Under the pieces are notes generated by a model that made no database searches, had not been told where the DNA came from, and saw only the letters and a program-made list of their open reading frames with translations. The translations under genes were made by a program, and so were the position numbers. From Alkaliphilus transvaalensis ATCC 700919 (GTDB lineage Bacteria; Bacillota; Clostridia; Peptostreptococcales; Natronincolaceae): a DNA stretch of 64,000 nucleotides. Shown piece after piece: positions 54,314 to 62,663 of this stretch. The stretch is taken from positions 62,001 through 126,000 of the forward strand of contig NZ_JHYF01000001.1 of assembly GCF_000621485.1 (NCBI RefSeq), read 5' to 3'. How positions within the stretch are numbered: the first letter of the stretch is position 1; every line of letters begins with the position of its first letter.

Positions 54314-55633
54314 ATGAATTTATTTGATATGGTAAAAGAAAATACTTTGGTACAAAATGCACCGTTGGCAGAACGGATGAGGCCCCAAAGTATAGATGAA
54401 ATTGTCGGGCAGGAACATATTTTAGGTGAGAATAAATTCTTATCACGTTGTATTAAAGCCAAACGAATTCCATCAATCATTCTATATGGACCTCCAGGTA
54501 CTGGAAAGACAACCATTGCTAAAGTTATAGCTAAAGAATTAGAAATAGAATTCTTTCAATTGAATGCAGTAACTTCTGGTGTTAAAGAGATCCGTGAAGT
54601 AATAAAAGAAGCTGAAGAACTGCTAGGAATGTATCAAAAATCAAGTATTTTGTTTATTGATGAGATTCATCGCTTTTCAAAAAGTCAACAGGATGCATTA
54701 TTACCCCATGTAGAAAGTGGCTTAGTTATATTAATTGGTGCTACTACAGAAAACCCATACTTTCAGGTTAATGGGGCTTTACTGTCAAGAACGACTGTAT
54801 TAAAGCTAGAACTGATGGAGCAAGAAGACTTAATTGAGCTTATGAAACGAGCGATTGTCAATGGGGAGAGGGGTTTAGGCAATCAATCGGTGGAAATTAC
54901 TGATGAAGCACTAGAGCATATGGCCAACGTGGCAAATGGAGATGTAAGAAGGGCCTTAAATGCCTTGGAAATTGCTGTGCTGAGTACACCCTTTAATAAG
55001 GATATGAAAATAGTAATAGACTTTGAGGTTGCGCAAGAATCAATACAAAAGAGGGCAATCCAATATGATAAAAATGGCGATCAGCATTATGATGTAATCT
55101 CTGCCTTTATAAAAAGTATACGAGGCAGCGACCCCGATGCAGCCCTCCACTATTTAGCAAAGATGATTTATGGTGGAGAAGATCCAGAATTTATTGGTAG
55201 AAGACTAATTATATCAGCTTCTGAAGACATCGGTAACGCCGACCCTATGGCCCTACAGATGGCATTATCAGCCCATGAAGCTGCCCGTATTATCGGACTT
55301 CCAGAAGCTCGTATCATTCTAGCCCAAGCAACCACCTATTTAGCTTCAGCCCCAAAAAGTAATGCCGCCTATATGGGGGTTGATATGGCCTTAAGAGATG
55401 TTGAAAAAGTCCAGACCACTGTCCCCTTACATTTAAGGGATGCCCATTACGGTGGAGCAAAGAAATTAGGCCATGGAAAGGATTATCTCTATGCCCATAA
55501 CTATGATCATAACTATGTAGCGCAACAATATCTTCCAGATCAATTAATGGGAAAAAGATACTATGAGCCTACTTCAAATGGCTATGAAAAGAAAATTAAA
55601 GAGCACATGAAATTTATTAAAGGACAAGCGTAG
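54314..55633 (+). CDS. rarA: Replication-associated recombination protein A (AAA ATPase)
   Basis: 439 residues. Walker A GPPGTGKTTIAK, Walker B LFIDEIHRFSKSQQD, sensor GATTENP, and a C-terminal clamp-loader-like helical domain (MgsA_C) containing GGEDPEFIGRRL. It acts at stalled replication forks. Start follows GGTGAGG. Probably co-transcribed with ltaE. Complete and ordinary. Confidence 0.96.
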   Translation: MNLFDMVKENTLVQNAPLAERMRPQSIDEIVGQEHILGENKFLSRCIKAKRIPSIILYGPPGTGKTTIAKVIAKELEIEFFQLNAVTSGVKEIREVIKEAEELLGMYQKSSILFIDEIHRFSKSQQDALLPHVESGLVILIGATTENPYFQVNGALLSRTTVLKLELMEQEDLIELMKRAIVNGERGLGNQSVEITDEALEHMANVANGDVRRALNALEIAVLSTPFNKDMKIVIDFEVAQESIQKRAIQYDKNGDQHYDVISAFIKSIRGSDPDAALHYLAKMIYGGEDPEFIGRRLIISASEDIGNADPMALQMALSAHEAARIIGLPEARIILAQATTYLASAPKSNAAYMGVDMALRDVEKVQTTVPLHLRDAHYGGAKKLGHGKDYLYAHNYDHNYVAQQYLPDQLMGKRYYEPTSNGYEKKIKEHMKFIKGQA

Positions 55634-55675
55634 TAAATTTAAGTATACATTAATTATTGATAGGCACAAGAAAAA

Positions 55676-55723
55676 TCCCCCCATCATATAGTAATATATA
55701 AAGTTTACTATATGATGGGGGGA
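55676..55723. promoter_or_regulatory. 19-bp perfect hairpin covering the SD of the DUF3343 gene
   Basis: TCCCCCCATCATATAGTAA (55676-55694) is perfectly inverse to 55705-55723. The 3' arm ends with GGGGGG, the SD of the ATG at 55730, so the structure can block ribosome binding. Read on the minus strand the stem is followed by ATTTTTC, so it can also be a terminator for transcripts coming from 56018-57604. Confidence 0.75.
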
Positions 55724-55729
55724 ATTAAG

Positions 55730-55999
55730 ATGGAAACGGTATATTATCTTGCTGTTTTTGATTCAAAAAACCATGCTATTTTTCTACAGCAGCATTTAAA
55801 AAGAAACAAGATCAGTGGATTTGAAATGGTATCAACTCCTTGCAAAATAAAGGCAGGTTGCAGCTATTCAATTAGATTTACAGATATAGATCAAAGAGAG
55901 ATTTTAATTAAAGAGGCCGCTAAACTTAAAATAAAGATCGCAAGTTTTTATGAGATCAATCGATCCTATGGAAGACGAATCCTTAACAAATTATCTTAA
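55730..55999 (+). CDS. DUF3343 family protein
   Basis: 89 residues. METVYYLAVFDSKNHAIFLQQHLK, VSTPCKIKAGCSYSIRF and the paired cysteines match DUF3343, a small family proposed as sulfur/selenium carriers (putative Se/S carrier) in anaerobes. ATG 55730 follows GGGGGG; an earlier in-frame Met lies inside the hairpin. It is convergent with 56018 with only 18 bp between and no plus-strand terminator. Confidence 0.78.
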   Translation: METVYYLAVFDSKNHAIFLQQHLKRNKISGFEMVSTPCKIKAGCSYSIRFTDIDQREILIKEAAKLKIKIASFYEINRSYGRRILNKLS

Positions 56000-56017
56000 A
56001 CAAGGCTGTTATTTTCT

Positions 56018-57604
56018 TTATCTGAAGATATTTTTCAATTTAGAAACAAAACTAGATTGTAGCGTTGGAATCTTCATTACTTTGTCTTCTAATTCTAGTA
56101 ATTGCTTTTTAAACTGAATCATTTTATCTTCCATCGAATAAATCTTTTTCTGAAAATCATCTAATTCTTTTTGAAGTATAAATTGTTCGTTTTCAATCGA
56201 ATTAAGATCTTCGTTTAAATGTTGTAAAGTGTTTTGAAATTGTTGGAAAGAAGAGGACTTAGCTGGGTCCTCTTCTGCATGTAGAGGATCAGTTTCAATA
56301 AATTTTTTGGCCTCTTCAATTTTTTCTACTTCTAAAGCCATTCTATTAATATATTCCTGTACTTCCTGAACTAGTACCTTTAAATTTTTATCTAAGCTAA
56401 TCTCCTGTATCTTTTCTTCAGAGACTTTATTATTGATAGGTTCAGTTTTTACAATTTCAATTTCTTCTTCTTTTATAGTATCGACTACTTCTTCTATGAC
56501 TTCTTCAATTACTTCTTCTACTACTTGAGGTTGTTCTTCTATTTTAGGAGGATCTTTTTTAGCAATTCCTTTAAATATGCTGGCTCCTATAACAGAAATT
56601 GTATCGGTAATTTCCCCATATACCTTATTAATTGCATTTGTCAACCTTTCTTGAGAAGCATTTGAAGAAAACTTAATTAAATTTGGGCTAAGCATATCTG
56701 TTAAAATTTCTTTTGATGCCTGCCAACTCTGACCAAAATCCTCTGAAAAAACCTCATTTATACGGTTATTCTGTTTGCTAAAGACCTTAATGATAGCACC
56801 TTCTTGAAGCAATATCGGAGATAGATTATTTGAATTAGGATTTGACAGATTTTTTACACCAGACCATTTGGACTTAAAGTGATTGATATTTACTTTACGT
56901 TTATGTTTGAGGGTAAAGTTGTTATCTTCAATTGTACACCATACTAAATGCAAGTTATCACTTCGATCAATTAGTACATGAGGATGGCTATGATCCTCAT
57001 GAAGGCTAGAGATAATCTCCCCATTGCTCCATTTCGTATTGAAGATATTAAAGAAGCTGTAATATAGCTGACTATTCTTTGTGTGTAATACTTTATAAAC
57101 TAAATGTAGATTTCCTATGCTGTCAACATCCACTTGAAAAGGACTTGCATATTTACCAGGTAGGTAAGTTGTGACAGTAATTTTTTTTATGCTTTTATCA
57201 TTCCAATACATATGTTCAATAGAGGATATTGCAGGATTAGTAAAATTTGTCTTATTACATAAAACGTGGGTAATCTTATTTTTCAGAATAAGAACTAAGT
57301 TACGATATACATTGGACTTAATATCTAGTTTTGCGATTTGACGATGATTCCACTGATCATTTTGTAAGATATAGTAATTCATCAGACCTTCACCTGTTAT
57401 GCAGACAAGATGTATGTAATCACTTCCATCAATTGATACAGCAAAATCCAGAATAGATGTAGCAGTTAAAACTTCCTCTTCTAGAAATACATTTTCCTCT
57501 GTAAAGATTTTAAATGCTATTGTCCTATCTTTTGTTAAATAAAAATAGTACCCTAAGTTTGTCTTTGTTTTGATCAAATAGGACTGAGGAGAAGGTAATT
57601 GCAT
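56018..57604 (-). CDS. Beta-propeller/coiled-coil fusion protein
   Basis: 528 residues. Residues ~1-300 are sialidase-like propeller blades (DRSDNLHLVWC, DVDSIGNLHLVYK, Asp-box-like FSEDFGQSWQ). A Glu/Val/Ile-rich linker follows (~345-390; VVEEVIEEVIEEVV), then a long coiled coil (~400-520; LQHLNEDLNSIENEQFILQK). No signal or membrane helix. It is a paralogue of the separate genes at 50905 (propeller) and 50415 (coiled coil). Start at 57604, after AAAGGAAG, is preferred over a GTG three codons earlier. Function unknown. Confidence 0.75.
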   Translation of the reverse strand: MQLPSPQSYLIKTKTNLGYYFYLTKDRTIAFKIFTEENVFLEEEVLTATSILDFAVSIDGSDYIHLVCITGEGLMNYYILQNDQWNHRQIAKLDIKSNVYRNLVLILKNKITHVLCNKTNFTNPAISSIEHMYWNDKSIKKITVTTYLPGKYASPFQVDVDSIGNLHLVYKVLHTKNSQLYYSFFNIFNTKWSNGEIISSLHEDHSHPHVLIDRSDNLHLVWCTIEDNNFTLKHKRKVNINHFKSKWSGVKNLSNPNSNNLSPILLQEGAIIKVFSKQNNRINEVFSEDFGQSWQASKEILTDMLSPNLIKFSSNASQERLTNAINKVYGEITDTISVIGASIFKGIAKKDPPKIEEQPQVVEEVIEEVIEEVVDTIKEEEIEIVKTEPINNKVSEEKIQEISLDKNLKVLVQEVQEYINRMALEVEKIEEAKKFIETDPLHAEEDPAKSSSFQQFQNTLQHLNEDLNSIENEQFILQKELDDFQKKIYSMEDKMIQFKKQLLELEDKVMKIPTLQSSFVSKLKNIFR

Positions 57605-57646
57605 GGTACTCACTTCCTTTTATAAAAATTTTTTTAGAAAATTAAT

Positions 57647-57674
57647 CACCATTGTTGACTTACTCCATACTATG
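57647..57674 (+). promoter_or_regulatory. Sigma-K-like promoter
   Basis: CACC (57647-57650), 15 bp, CATACTATG (57666-57674), one base from the CATAnnnTA consensus. Upstream of the gene at 57738. Confidence 0.45.
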
Positions 57675-57737
57675 ATATTACTAGCAAATTTATTATTCTT
57701 TTAGCGTTCTTATAGTAATATGCAAGGGGGGGATAGT

Positions 57738-58343
57738 ATGGATTTTCCAGATTTTAAAGCTGAATGTGTGATGGTAAACAAAGTATATTTCAGTTGTCAG
57801 CAAAGAGAATGCTTTGAAGATGTTTTTGTACCTCTACCTGATAGTGGTAAATATGAATTTATAGACATTACCTTTAATCAGGGTAAAATTATTAAAAATA
57901 CACTGGACATAACCCCTATTCCAAATAGGCCAAACTTTAGTCGAGTCCGATTTAGAATAAGGATAACTTTTACATTAAGAGTAAGGGAAATATGCGATGA
58001 AAAAAACATTTTAGCAATTAGAGGAGAGTTACCAGAAATACAAAAAGACATTATTATGTTCATGCCTGAAGCTAGAAGTGAATTTAAATTTAAGATCATC
58101 CTAGAAACTGCATCACAAATATTAACAGAACCTGTACAAGAAGAAAGATTTTTTACTTTTGCAGCCGGAACATTTTTAATTGTAAAGGCAGTGGGAAGAG
58201 TGCAATTATTAGTTCCTGCCTATGGTTTTTGTCCCGAACCAGCAGATTGTGAAGAGTTCTTACCTGATGATGTATGTATAGATTTTGATGATGCACCATT
58301 TCCTAATTTCTTTCCACCTCAGCTTGAGGATCTTGAAAATTAA
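57738..58343 (+). CDS. Spore-surface-like protein, paralogue A
   Basis: 201 residues, beta-rich, without signal peptide. DFPDFKAECVMVNKVYFSCQ opens it and PEPADCEEFLPDDVCIDFDD...FFPPQLED closes it. These segments and TPIPNRPNFSRVRFRI are shared almost exactly with the next gene (58428), so the two are recent tandem duplicates. The pattern KVY.S.....CF and FFPPQ also links them to 52119. Possible SPOCS/DUF3794 relative. ATG 57738 chosen for AAGGGGGGG. Confidence 0.72.
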   Translation: MDFPDFKAECVMVNKVYFSCQQRECFEDVFVPLPDSGKYEFIDITFNQGKIIKNTLDITPIPNRPNFSRVRFRIRITFTLRVREICDEKNILAIRGELPEIQKDIIMFMPEARSEFKFKIILETASQILTEPVQEERFFTFAAGTFLIVKAVGRVQLLVPAYGFCPEPADCEEFLPDDVCIDFDDAPFPNFFPPQLEDLEN

Positions 58344-58359
58344 GACCATATAAATTTGT

Positions 58360-58387
58360 AACACAATTTTATCAACAACATATATTG
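58360..58387 (+). promoter_or_regulatory. Sigma-K-like promoter
   Basis: AACA (58360-58363), 15 bp, CATATATTG (58379-58387). One base from consensus; same 15-bp spacer as at 57647. Confidence 0.45.
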
Positions 58388-58427
58388 GTAGCATAGAAAT
58401 AAATAGTAAAAGTAAGGAGGTAAAATT

Positions 58428-59093
58428 ATGTCAAATCATGAACCGAATCCAGGGGACGTTATTACATTACAAAATGATCCATACTTTCCAGACTTCAAAG
58501 CAGAATGTATCATAGTTGATAAGGTTTATTTTAGTTGTCAGCAAAGAGAATGCTTTGAAAGGATAGCTGTAGCCCTCCCATGTGGAGACGAATTCAAATT
58601 TCTTGATATCACCTTTAACCCAGGAGAAATAGTTAAGAATACATTATCCATAACGCCAATTCCCAACAGACCTAATTTTAGTAGAGTACGTTTTAGAGTA
58701 AAAATTACATTCAACGTAAGATTAAAAGTTAAGGGCGAAAAAGGTAAAGTCATTAGTATTGCAGGAGAACTTCCAGAAATTCAAAAAGACATTATCATGT
58801 TTATCCCTGAAGCAAGAGATGAATTTAAGTTTAAAATTGTAATTGAAACAGCATCTCAAATTTTGACAGAGCCCCTTGTTGAAGACGGATTCCTTGTATT
58901 TGCTGTAGGCGTATTCATTATAGTAAAAGTAGTAGGAAGAGTACAATTATTAATCCCAGCATTTGGATTCTGTCCTGAGCCACCAGATTGCGAAGAGTTT
59001 TTACCGGATGATGTTTGCATTGACTTTGATGAAGTACCGTTCCCGGATTTCTTCCCACCACAATTAGAAGATATTGAGACGCCACTTTTCTAA
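58428..59093 (+). CDS. Spore-surface-like protein, paralogue B
   Basis: 221 residues; ~20 residues longer than paralogue A at its N-terminus (SNHEPNPGDVITLQNDPY). Shares YFPDFKAECIIVDKVYFSCQ, ELPEIQKDIIMFIPEAR and ASQILTEP with it. Acidic C-terminus (CEEFLPDDVCIDFDEVPFPD). Own SD (AAGGAGG) and own promoter candidate. Likely a self-assembling layer protein made late in sporulation, by inference from promoter type and composition. Confidence 0.72.
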   Translation: MSNHEPNPGDVITLQNDPYFPDFKAECIIVDKVYFSCQQRECFERIAVALPCGDEFKFLDITFNPGEIVKNTLSITPIPNRPNFSRVRFRVKITFNVRLKVKGEKGKVISIAGELPEIQKDIIMFIPEARDEFKFKIVIETASQILTEPLVEDGFLVFAVGVFIIVKVVGRVQLLIPAFGFCPEPPDCEEFLPDDVCIDFDEVPFPDFFPPQLEDIETPLF

Positions 59094-59101
59094 AAGCATA
59101 T

Positions 59102-59127
59102 AAAAACTGCCATAGGGCAGTTTTTTT
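59102..59127 (+). terminator. Terminator after 58428-59093
   Basis: AAAAACTGCC (59102-59111), loop ATAG, GGCAGTTTTT (59116-59125), T run. Confidence 0.88.
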
Positions 59128-59200
59128 GTATAAGAAAGTTGGTTTAAATTTCTTAAGTATGAGAAACAGTTAAAATGATTAAATTCTCCTATATATGCTA

Positions 59201-59245
59201 AAAAGGGGAAGATCGCTTTATCAAAGACGATCTTCCCCTTTTGTT
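59201..59245. terminator. Terminator of the CAP-domain gene
   Basis: A perfect 15-bp stem AAAAGGGGAAGATCG with its complement (59201-59215 and 59228-59242). It is downstream of the minus-strand gene at 59277, with TTTT on the minus-strand exit. Confidence 0.87.
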
Positions 59246-59276
59246 TCATAATCTTACTTATATTAAAATTTGCTTA

Positions 59277-60062
59277 TTATTTAGAAATAAACATTTGAGT
59301 ATAGTAACCGTTGTGGATACCGATTCCAATATGAGTAAAATTAGGATTTAAAATATTTTTTCTATGGCCCTCAGAATTCATTAAACCTGTATGGGCAGAT
59401 TGTAAGCTTTGGGTTCTTGCAATGTTTTCAGCAGCACTTCTATATGAAATTCCAAAAGAACGCATCATATCAAAAGGTGAACCATAAGTTGGTGATTGAT
59501 GGGAGAAATAATTATTATCACTCATATCTTTTGATTTTACTCTAGCAACATAAGATAGATCTACATCAATTTCCAATGTTCTTAATCCTGCTTTTGTTCT
59601 TTCTTCATTTACCATCTGTACCATTTGAATTTCGTTAGCACTTAAAGAATGACGTGCATTACTTGTATTTGATGGTTTCTCTACAGATGGAGCCGGAGCT
59701 GGAGCTGGCGTTGGAGCAGGTTTAGGTTCTGGAGCTGGAGTAGGTTCAGGTGTTGGAGCTGGAGTAGGTTCAGGTGTTGGAGTTGGTGTTGGTGCCGGCG
59801 TTGGAGTTGACTCTTCAGCTGGTTTATCTTGAGCTTTATTATTTATTGTAATCCTTTGAGTGGTTGTAGTAAAGTTGAAGGGAATTCTTTTAAGAATGTT
59901 AACTGTACTCCCATTACTACTTGTGCCATTAATATTGTATACAAATCTTAAGTTACTGTTATTAGTAACTGTAAAGGCACTAGATGTTGCTGTGGTACCC
60001 ATCAACATTAAAGCAACTAAAGTTGGGACAACTACCTTTTTCGATATTTTATGATTAAGCAT
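59277..60062 (-). CDS. Secreted CAP/SCP-domain protein (YkwD-like)
   Basis: 261 residues. Signal peptide (residues ~1-29; ALMLMGTTATSSAF), ~55 residues of unknown type, a Pro/Thr/Glu/Ala repeat linker (~80-125; PTPAPTPTPTPEPTPAP), then a CAP domain (~140-261) with VNEERTKAGLRTL, NYFSHQSP, GISYRSAAENIA and GHRKNILNPNFTHIGIG. The motif His/Glu set of the CAP cavity is intact. YkwD-type proteins are found at the surface or in spores of Firmicutes. SD is AAGGAGGAG. Confidence 0.9.
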   Translation of the reverse strand: MLNHKISKKVVVPTLVALMLMGTTATSSAFTVTNNSNLRFVYNINGTSSNGSTVNILKRIPFNFTTTTQRITINNKAQDKPAEESTPTPAPTPTPTPEPTPAPTPEPTPAPEPKPAPTPAPAPAPSVEKPSNTSNARHSLSANEIQMVQMVNEERTKAGLRTLEIDVDLSYVARVKSKDMSDNNYFSHQSPTYGSPFDMMRSFGISYRSAAENIARTQSLQSAHTGLMNSEGHRKNILNPNFTHIGIGIHNGYYTQMFISK

Positions 60063-60232
60063 CTTATCTCCTCCTTATTTTTATGCTTAAAACTATGATA
60101 TAGTAATAGGCTAGGCCTTTCAACGCATAAAATATGGTAGTAAAACGAAAAAAAGGCAGTGGTGTTAAATAAAACACAAAGGTATTATGTATTAATAATT
60201 GTGTTAAAGTGTTGAAATAAGGGGGACAGACC

Positions 60233-61228
60233 ATGAAAATACTATTTTATGTCAGAGAAGATTATTTGAAGAATTTGGCAGGAGATTCTATCCAAATGCT
60301 AAAGACAAAAGAGTACCTAGAAAAACTAGGTATAGATATTACGGTTTCTAGTAATCCAAATGAAGATTTAGAACAATATGATTTAATACATTTATATAAT
60401 ACAATACGAGTACAGGATACTTATAGCTTTTTTATTAATGCCCATCGGTATAAAAAGAAAGTAGTAATATCGCCAATCTATTGGAATTATATCGACTACA
60501 CCCCTAAGGGAAAATATAATGATCTAGAACAGATTTATTGGAAAGAAGGGGATCGATTAAGGGAAAAAGTTTTAAAAAATGTAGACCGTATTTTACCAAG
60601 TGCAGAAATTGAAATGAAGAAAATAAAAGAAATTTTTAATGTACAGACAGATTATACAATAATTCCTAATGGCGTAGATGAAGAATTTGCTAAAGGAGAC
60701 GGGGAGCTTTTTATTAAAGAACATAAGATGAATGATTTTATTTTGTGCGTAGGAAGAGTTTGCCCCCATAAAAATCAATTAAGCTTGGCTGAAGTAGCAA
60801 AAAAAATGCAGTTACCATTAGTGCTTGTTGGTCCAGTTAATGATCTACAATATTTCCATAAATGTATAAAGACCAATTCTAATATAATTTATTTATCAAA
60901 AATCAATCATCTGCAGTTAGCATCAATTTATAAAGCAGCAAGAATACATGCCTTAGTAAGTTGGTATGAAATACCAGGTCTGGCTAATCTAGAGGCAGCT
61001 CTTGCGGGATGTAATATTGTAACTACTGAAGAAGGCAGTACTAAAGAATATTTTATAGATTATGCAAAATATGTAGACCCAAAGAATATTGTATCTATAG
61101 AAGATCGTATTAACGAAGCATGGAATCAGGAAAAAAATCATCAAATAAGTGAATATATTAAGGCGAATTATCTTTGGGATATAGTGGCAGAAAAATTGCT
61201 GAAGGTTTATAAAGAATTACTTGAATAA
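60233..61228 (+). CDS. Glycosyltransferase family 4 protein
   Basis: 331 residues, GT-B fold. C-terminal donor domain: LCVGRVCPHKNQ, a YKAARIHALVSWYEIPGLANLEAALAG segment with the E of the usual EX7E pair, and VTTEEGSTKEYF. No membrane helix. It transfers a sugar from a nucleotide donor to an unknown acceptor. Close to rfbD and to the spore-like proteins, so surface glycosylation is likely. SD is AAGGGGG. Confidence 0.88.
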   Translation: MKILFYVREDYLKNLAGDSIQMLKTKEYLEKLGIDITVSSNPNEDLEQYDLIHLYNTIRVQDTYSFFINAHRYKKKVVISPIYWNYIDYTPKGKYNDLEQIYWKEGDRLREKVLKNVDRILPSAEIEMKKIKEIFNVQTDYTIIPNGVDEEFAKGDGELFIKEHKMNDFILCVGRVCPHKNQLSLAEVAKKMQLPLVLVGPVNDLQYFHKCIKTNSNIIYLSKINHLQLASIYKAARIHALVSWYEIPGLANLEAALAGCNIVTTEEGSTKEYFIDYAKYVDPKNIVSIEDRINEAWNQEKNHQISEYIKANYLWDIVAEKLLKVYKELLE

Positions 61229-61243
61229 CCTGACTCTTATAGT

Positions 61244-61291
61244 GAAGGAAATTGCGTTAATATAAACTTAGTATTAACTATGCAATTTTCT
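61244..61291. repeat. 48-bp palindromic element with GGAAATTGC ends
   Basis: GAAGGAAATTGCGTTAATA (61244-61262) is inverse to TATTAACTATGCAATTTTC (61272-61290) with small gaps. Clearest and shortest member of the set; in the spacer between the glycosyltransferase and rfbD. Confidence 0.5.
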
Positions 61292-61388
61292 TAGTTATTT
61301 AAAAAAGACTATTCTTTTAAACACAGGCATATAATGAATAAAATTTCTATAAGATAGAAACCAAAGTTTTATGAGGGGAGAGGTCGGA

Positions 61389-62207
61389 ATGAAAATATGT
61401 TTGATAGGAGGAACAGGGCAACTAGGTAATGAAATAAATAAAAGTCTTGTAAATGAGACGGTTTATAGCTTCGGAAGTAAAGGTTTAGACATAACTAATT
61501 TTGGTGAAACCTATAAACAATTAAAAAATCTTAGCCCAGAAATTATAATTCATGCTGCTGGCTATACAAATATTGATAGGTGTGAAGAAAGACCAGAAAC
61601 AGCTTATCAAATTAATACTGTAGGAACTAGTAATGTAGTAAAGATTGCTGAGAGTATAGGGAGCAAGCTTCTTTATATTAGTTCGGATTATATTTTTGAC
61701 GGTGATAAAGATAGCCCTTATTGCGAGAAGGATCAACCAAACCCCATTAACGTCTATGGTAAGACAAAATTGGCGGCTGAAGAAGAAATCGTAAAAAACA
61801 TAAAAGAATATTATATTGTTAGAACTGCATGGCTCTACGGCCATAAAGGGAAGAGTTTTGTGCAATCCATCCTAAGTTTGGCTGGAAGTAAGAGCTTAAT
61901 AAATGTGATAGATGACCAAAGAAGCTGCCCTACCTATGGCTTTGACTTAGCAATAGCGATAAAAGATCTAATTGCAACTGATGATTATGGGGTTTATCAT
62001 TTTATTAATGAAGGTGATTGCACATGGTATCAGTTGGCACAAGAGATCTGTAGACTTCGAAAAATTGAGGCAAAGGTAAATCCTATTAAATCTGAAACAT
62101 TACAAAAGAAAGCTAAAAGACCGAAAAATTCAAGCTTAATGAATAACTCAAACATAAAGTTAAGACCATGGCAGGATGCTTTAGAGGCCTTTCTAAAGAG
62201 TATCTAG
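61389..62207 (+). CDS. rfbD: dTDP-4-dehydrorhamnose reductase-like protein
   Basis: 272 residues. NAD(P)-binding GGTGQLGNE, catalytic Tyr-Lys in VYGKTKLAAE, and SSDYIFDGDKDSPYCE plus RTAWLYG of RfbD. It makes dTDP-L-rhamnose or a related sugar. The other rfb genes are absent from the window, as in spore-polysaccharide loci where SpsK plays this role. Start at 61389 for GAGGGGAGAGG; a frame open from 61371 would include the SD. Confidence 0.87.
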   Translation: MKICLIGGTGQLGNEINKSLVNETVYSFGSKGLDITNFGETYKQLKNLSPEIIIHAAGYTNIDRCEERPETAYQINTVGTSNVVKIAESIGSKLLYISSDYIFDGDKDSPYCEKDQPNPINVYGKTKLAAEEEIVKNIKEYYIVRTAWLYGHKGKSFVQSILSLAGSKSLINVIDDQRSCPTYGFDLAIAIKDLIATDDYGVYHFINEGDCTWYQLAQEICRLRKIEAKVNPIKSETLQKKAKRPKNSSLMNNSNIKLRPWQDALEAFLKSI

Positions 62208-62298
62208 TCTAACCATAAATGAAGCATCTTATAAAGTAGGCAAAATACAATATACAAAAAAACATAATAAATATTCCCAAGGATTGTAACAAAAAAAT

Positions 62299-62475
62299 AT
62301 GAAAAAATTATCATATCAAAACATAGCTCCTACAGAAATAGTAGGAGTTTTAAAATGCCTAAAAATGGATATGATATGCAAGTGCATAGAAACACAAAAC
62401 AGTGAAGTTTTCATTTTGATTAATATAAAAATAATTGATGATGTAGTTTCCTCAAATGAAAAACTTAAAATCTAA
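62299..62475 (+). CDS. Possible small protein
   Basis: A 58-codon open frame starting MKKLSYQNIAPTEI, with three cysteines (LKCLKMDMICKC) and an isoleucine-rich C-terminus. No good SD, and a hairpin (62327-62347) lies inside it. In such AT-rich DNA an open frame of this size can be chance. It is the only coding candidate in the 456-bp gap 62208-62663. Confidence 0.22.
   Translation: MKKLSYQNIAPTEIVGVLKCLKMDMICKCIETQNSEVFILINIKIIDDVVSSNEKLKI
62327..62351 (+). terminator. Weak terminator-like hairpin after rfbD
   Basis: CTCCTAC (62327-62333) pairs with GTAGGAG (62341-62347), followed by TTTT. It is ~120 bp after rfbD. Confidence 0.55.
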
Positions 62476-62584
62476 AATTCTATTTAAAAAACTTACACTT
62501 AGGTATCTATTCTTGATGCGTCATTTTTAATGGAGGATTAGTAACAAATGAAAAAAATATAATAATTATTTTCCAATTGTAATG

Positions 62585-62613
62585 TTGACAAGCCAACTAG
62601 GGTATAATATACT
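62585..62613 (+). promoter_or_regulatory. Promoter of iscR-iscS
   Basis: TTGACA (62585-62590), 17 bp, TATACT (62608-62613). A TATAAT at 62603 would leave only 12 bp. Downstream, AATTCCAATCAATT (62621-62634) is a candidate operator for IscR. Confidence 0.7.
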
Positions 62614-62663
62614 TAAAATGAATTCCAATCAATTCACTTGGGATTAAAGGAGTGATAGAGAAT

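Noticed and set aside
50905-57604. True sialidase enzymes
   Set aside because: Asp-box-like blades are present but no arginine triad, catalytic Tyr/Glu pair or signal peptide could be identified.
62603-62608. TATAAT as the iscR -10 element
   Set aside because: Only 12 bp from TTGACA; TATACT at 62608 gives the proper 17-bp spacing.
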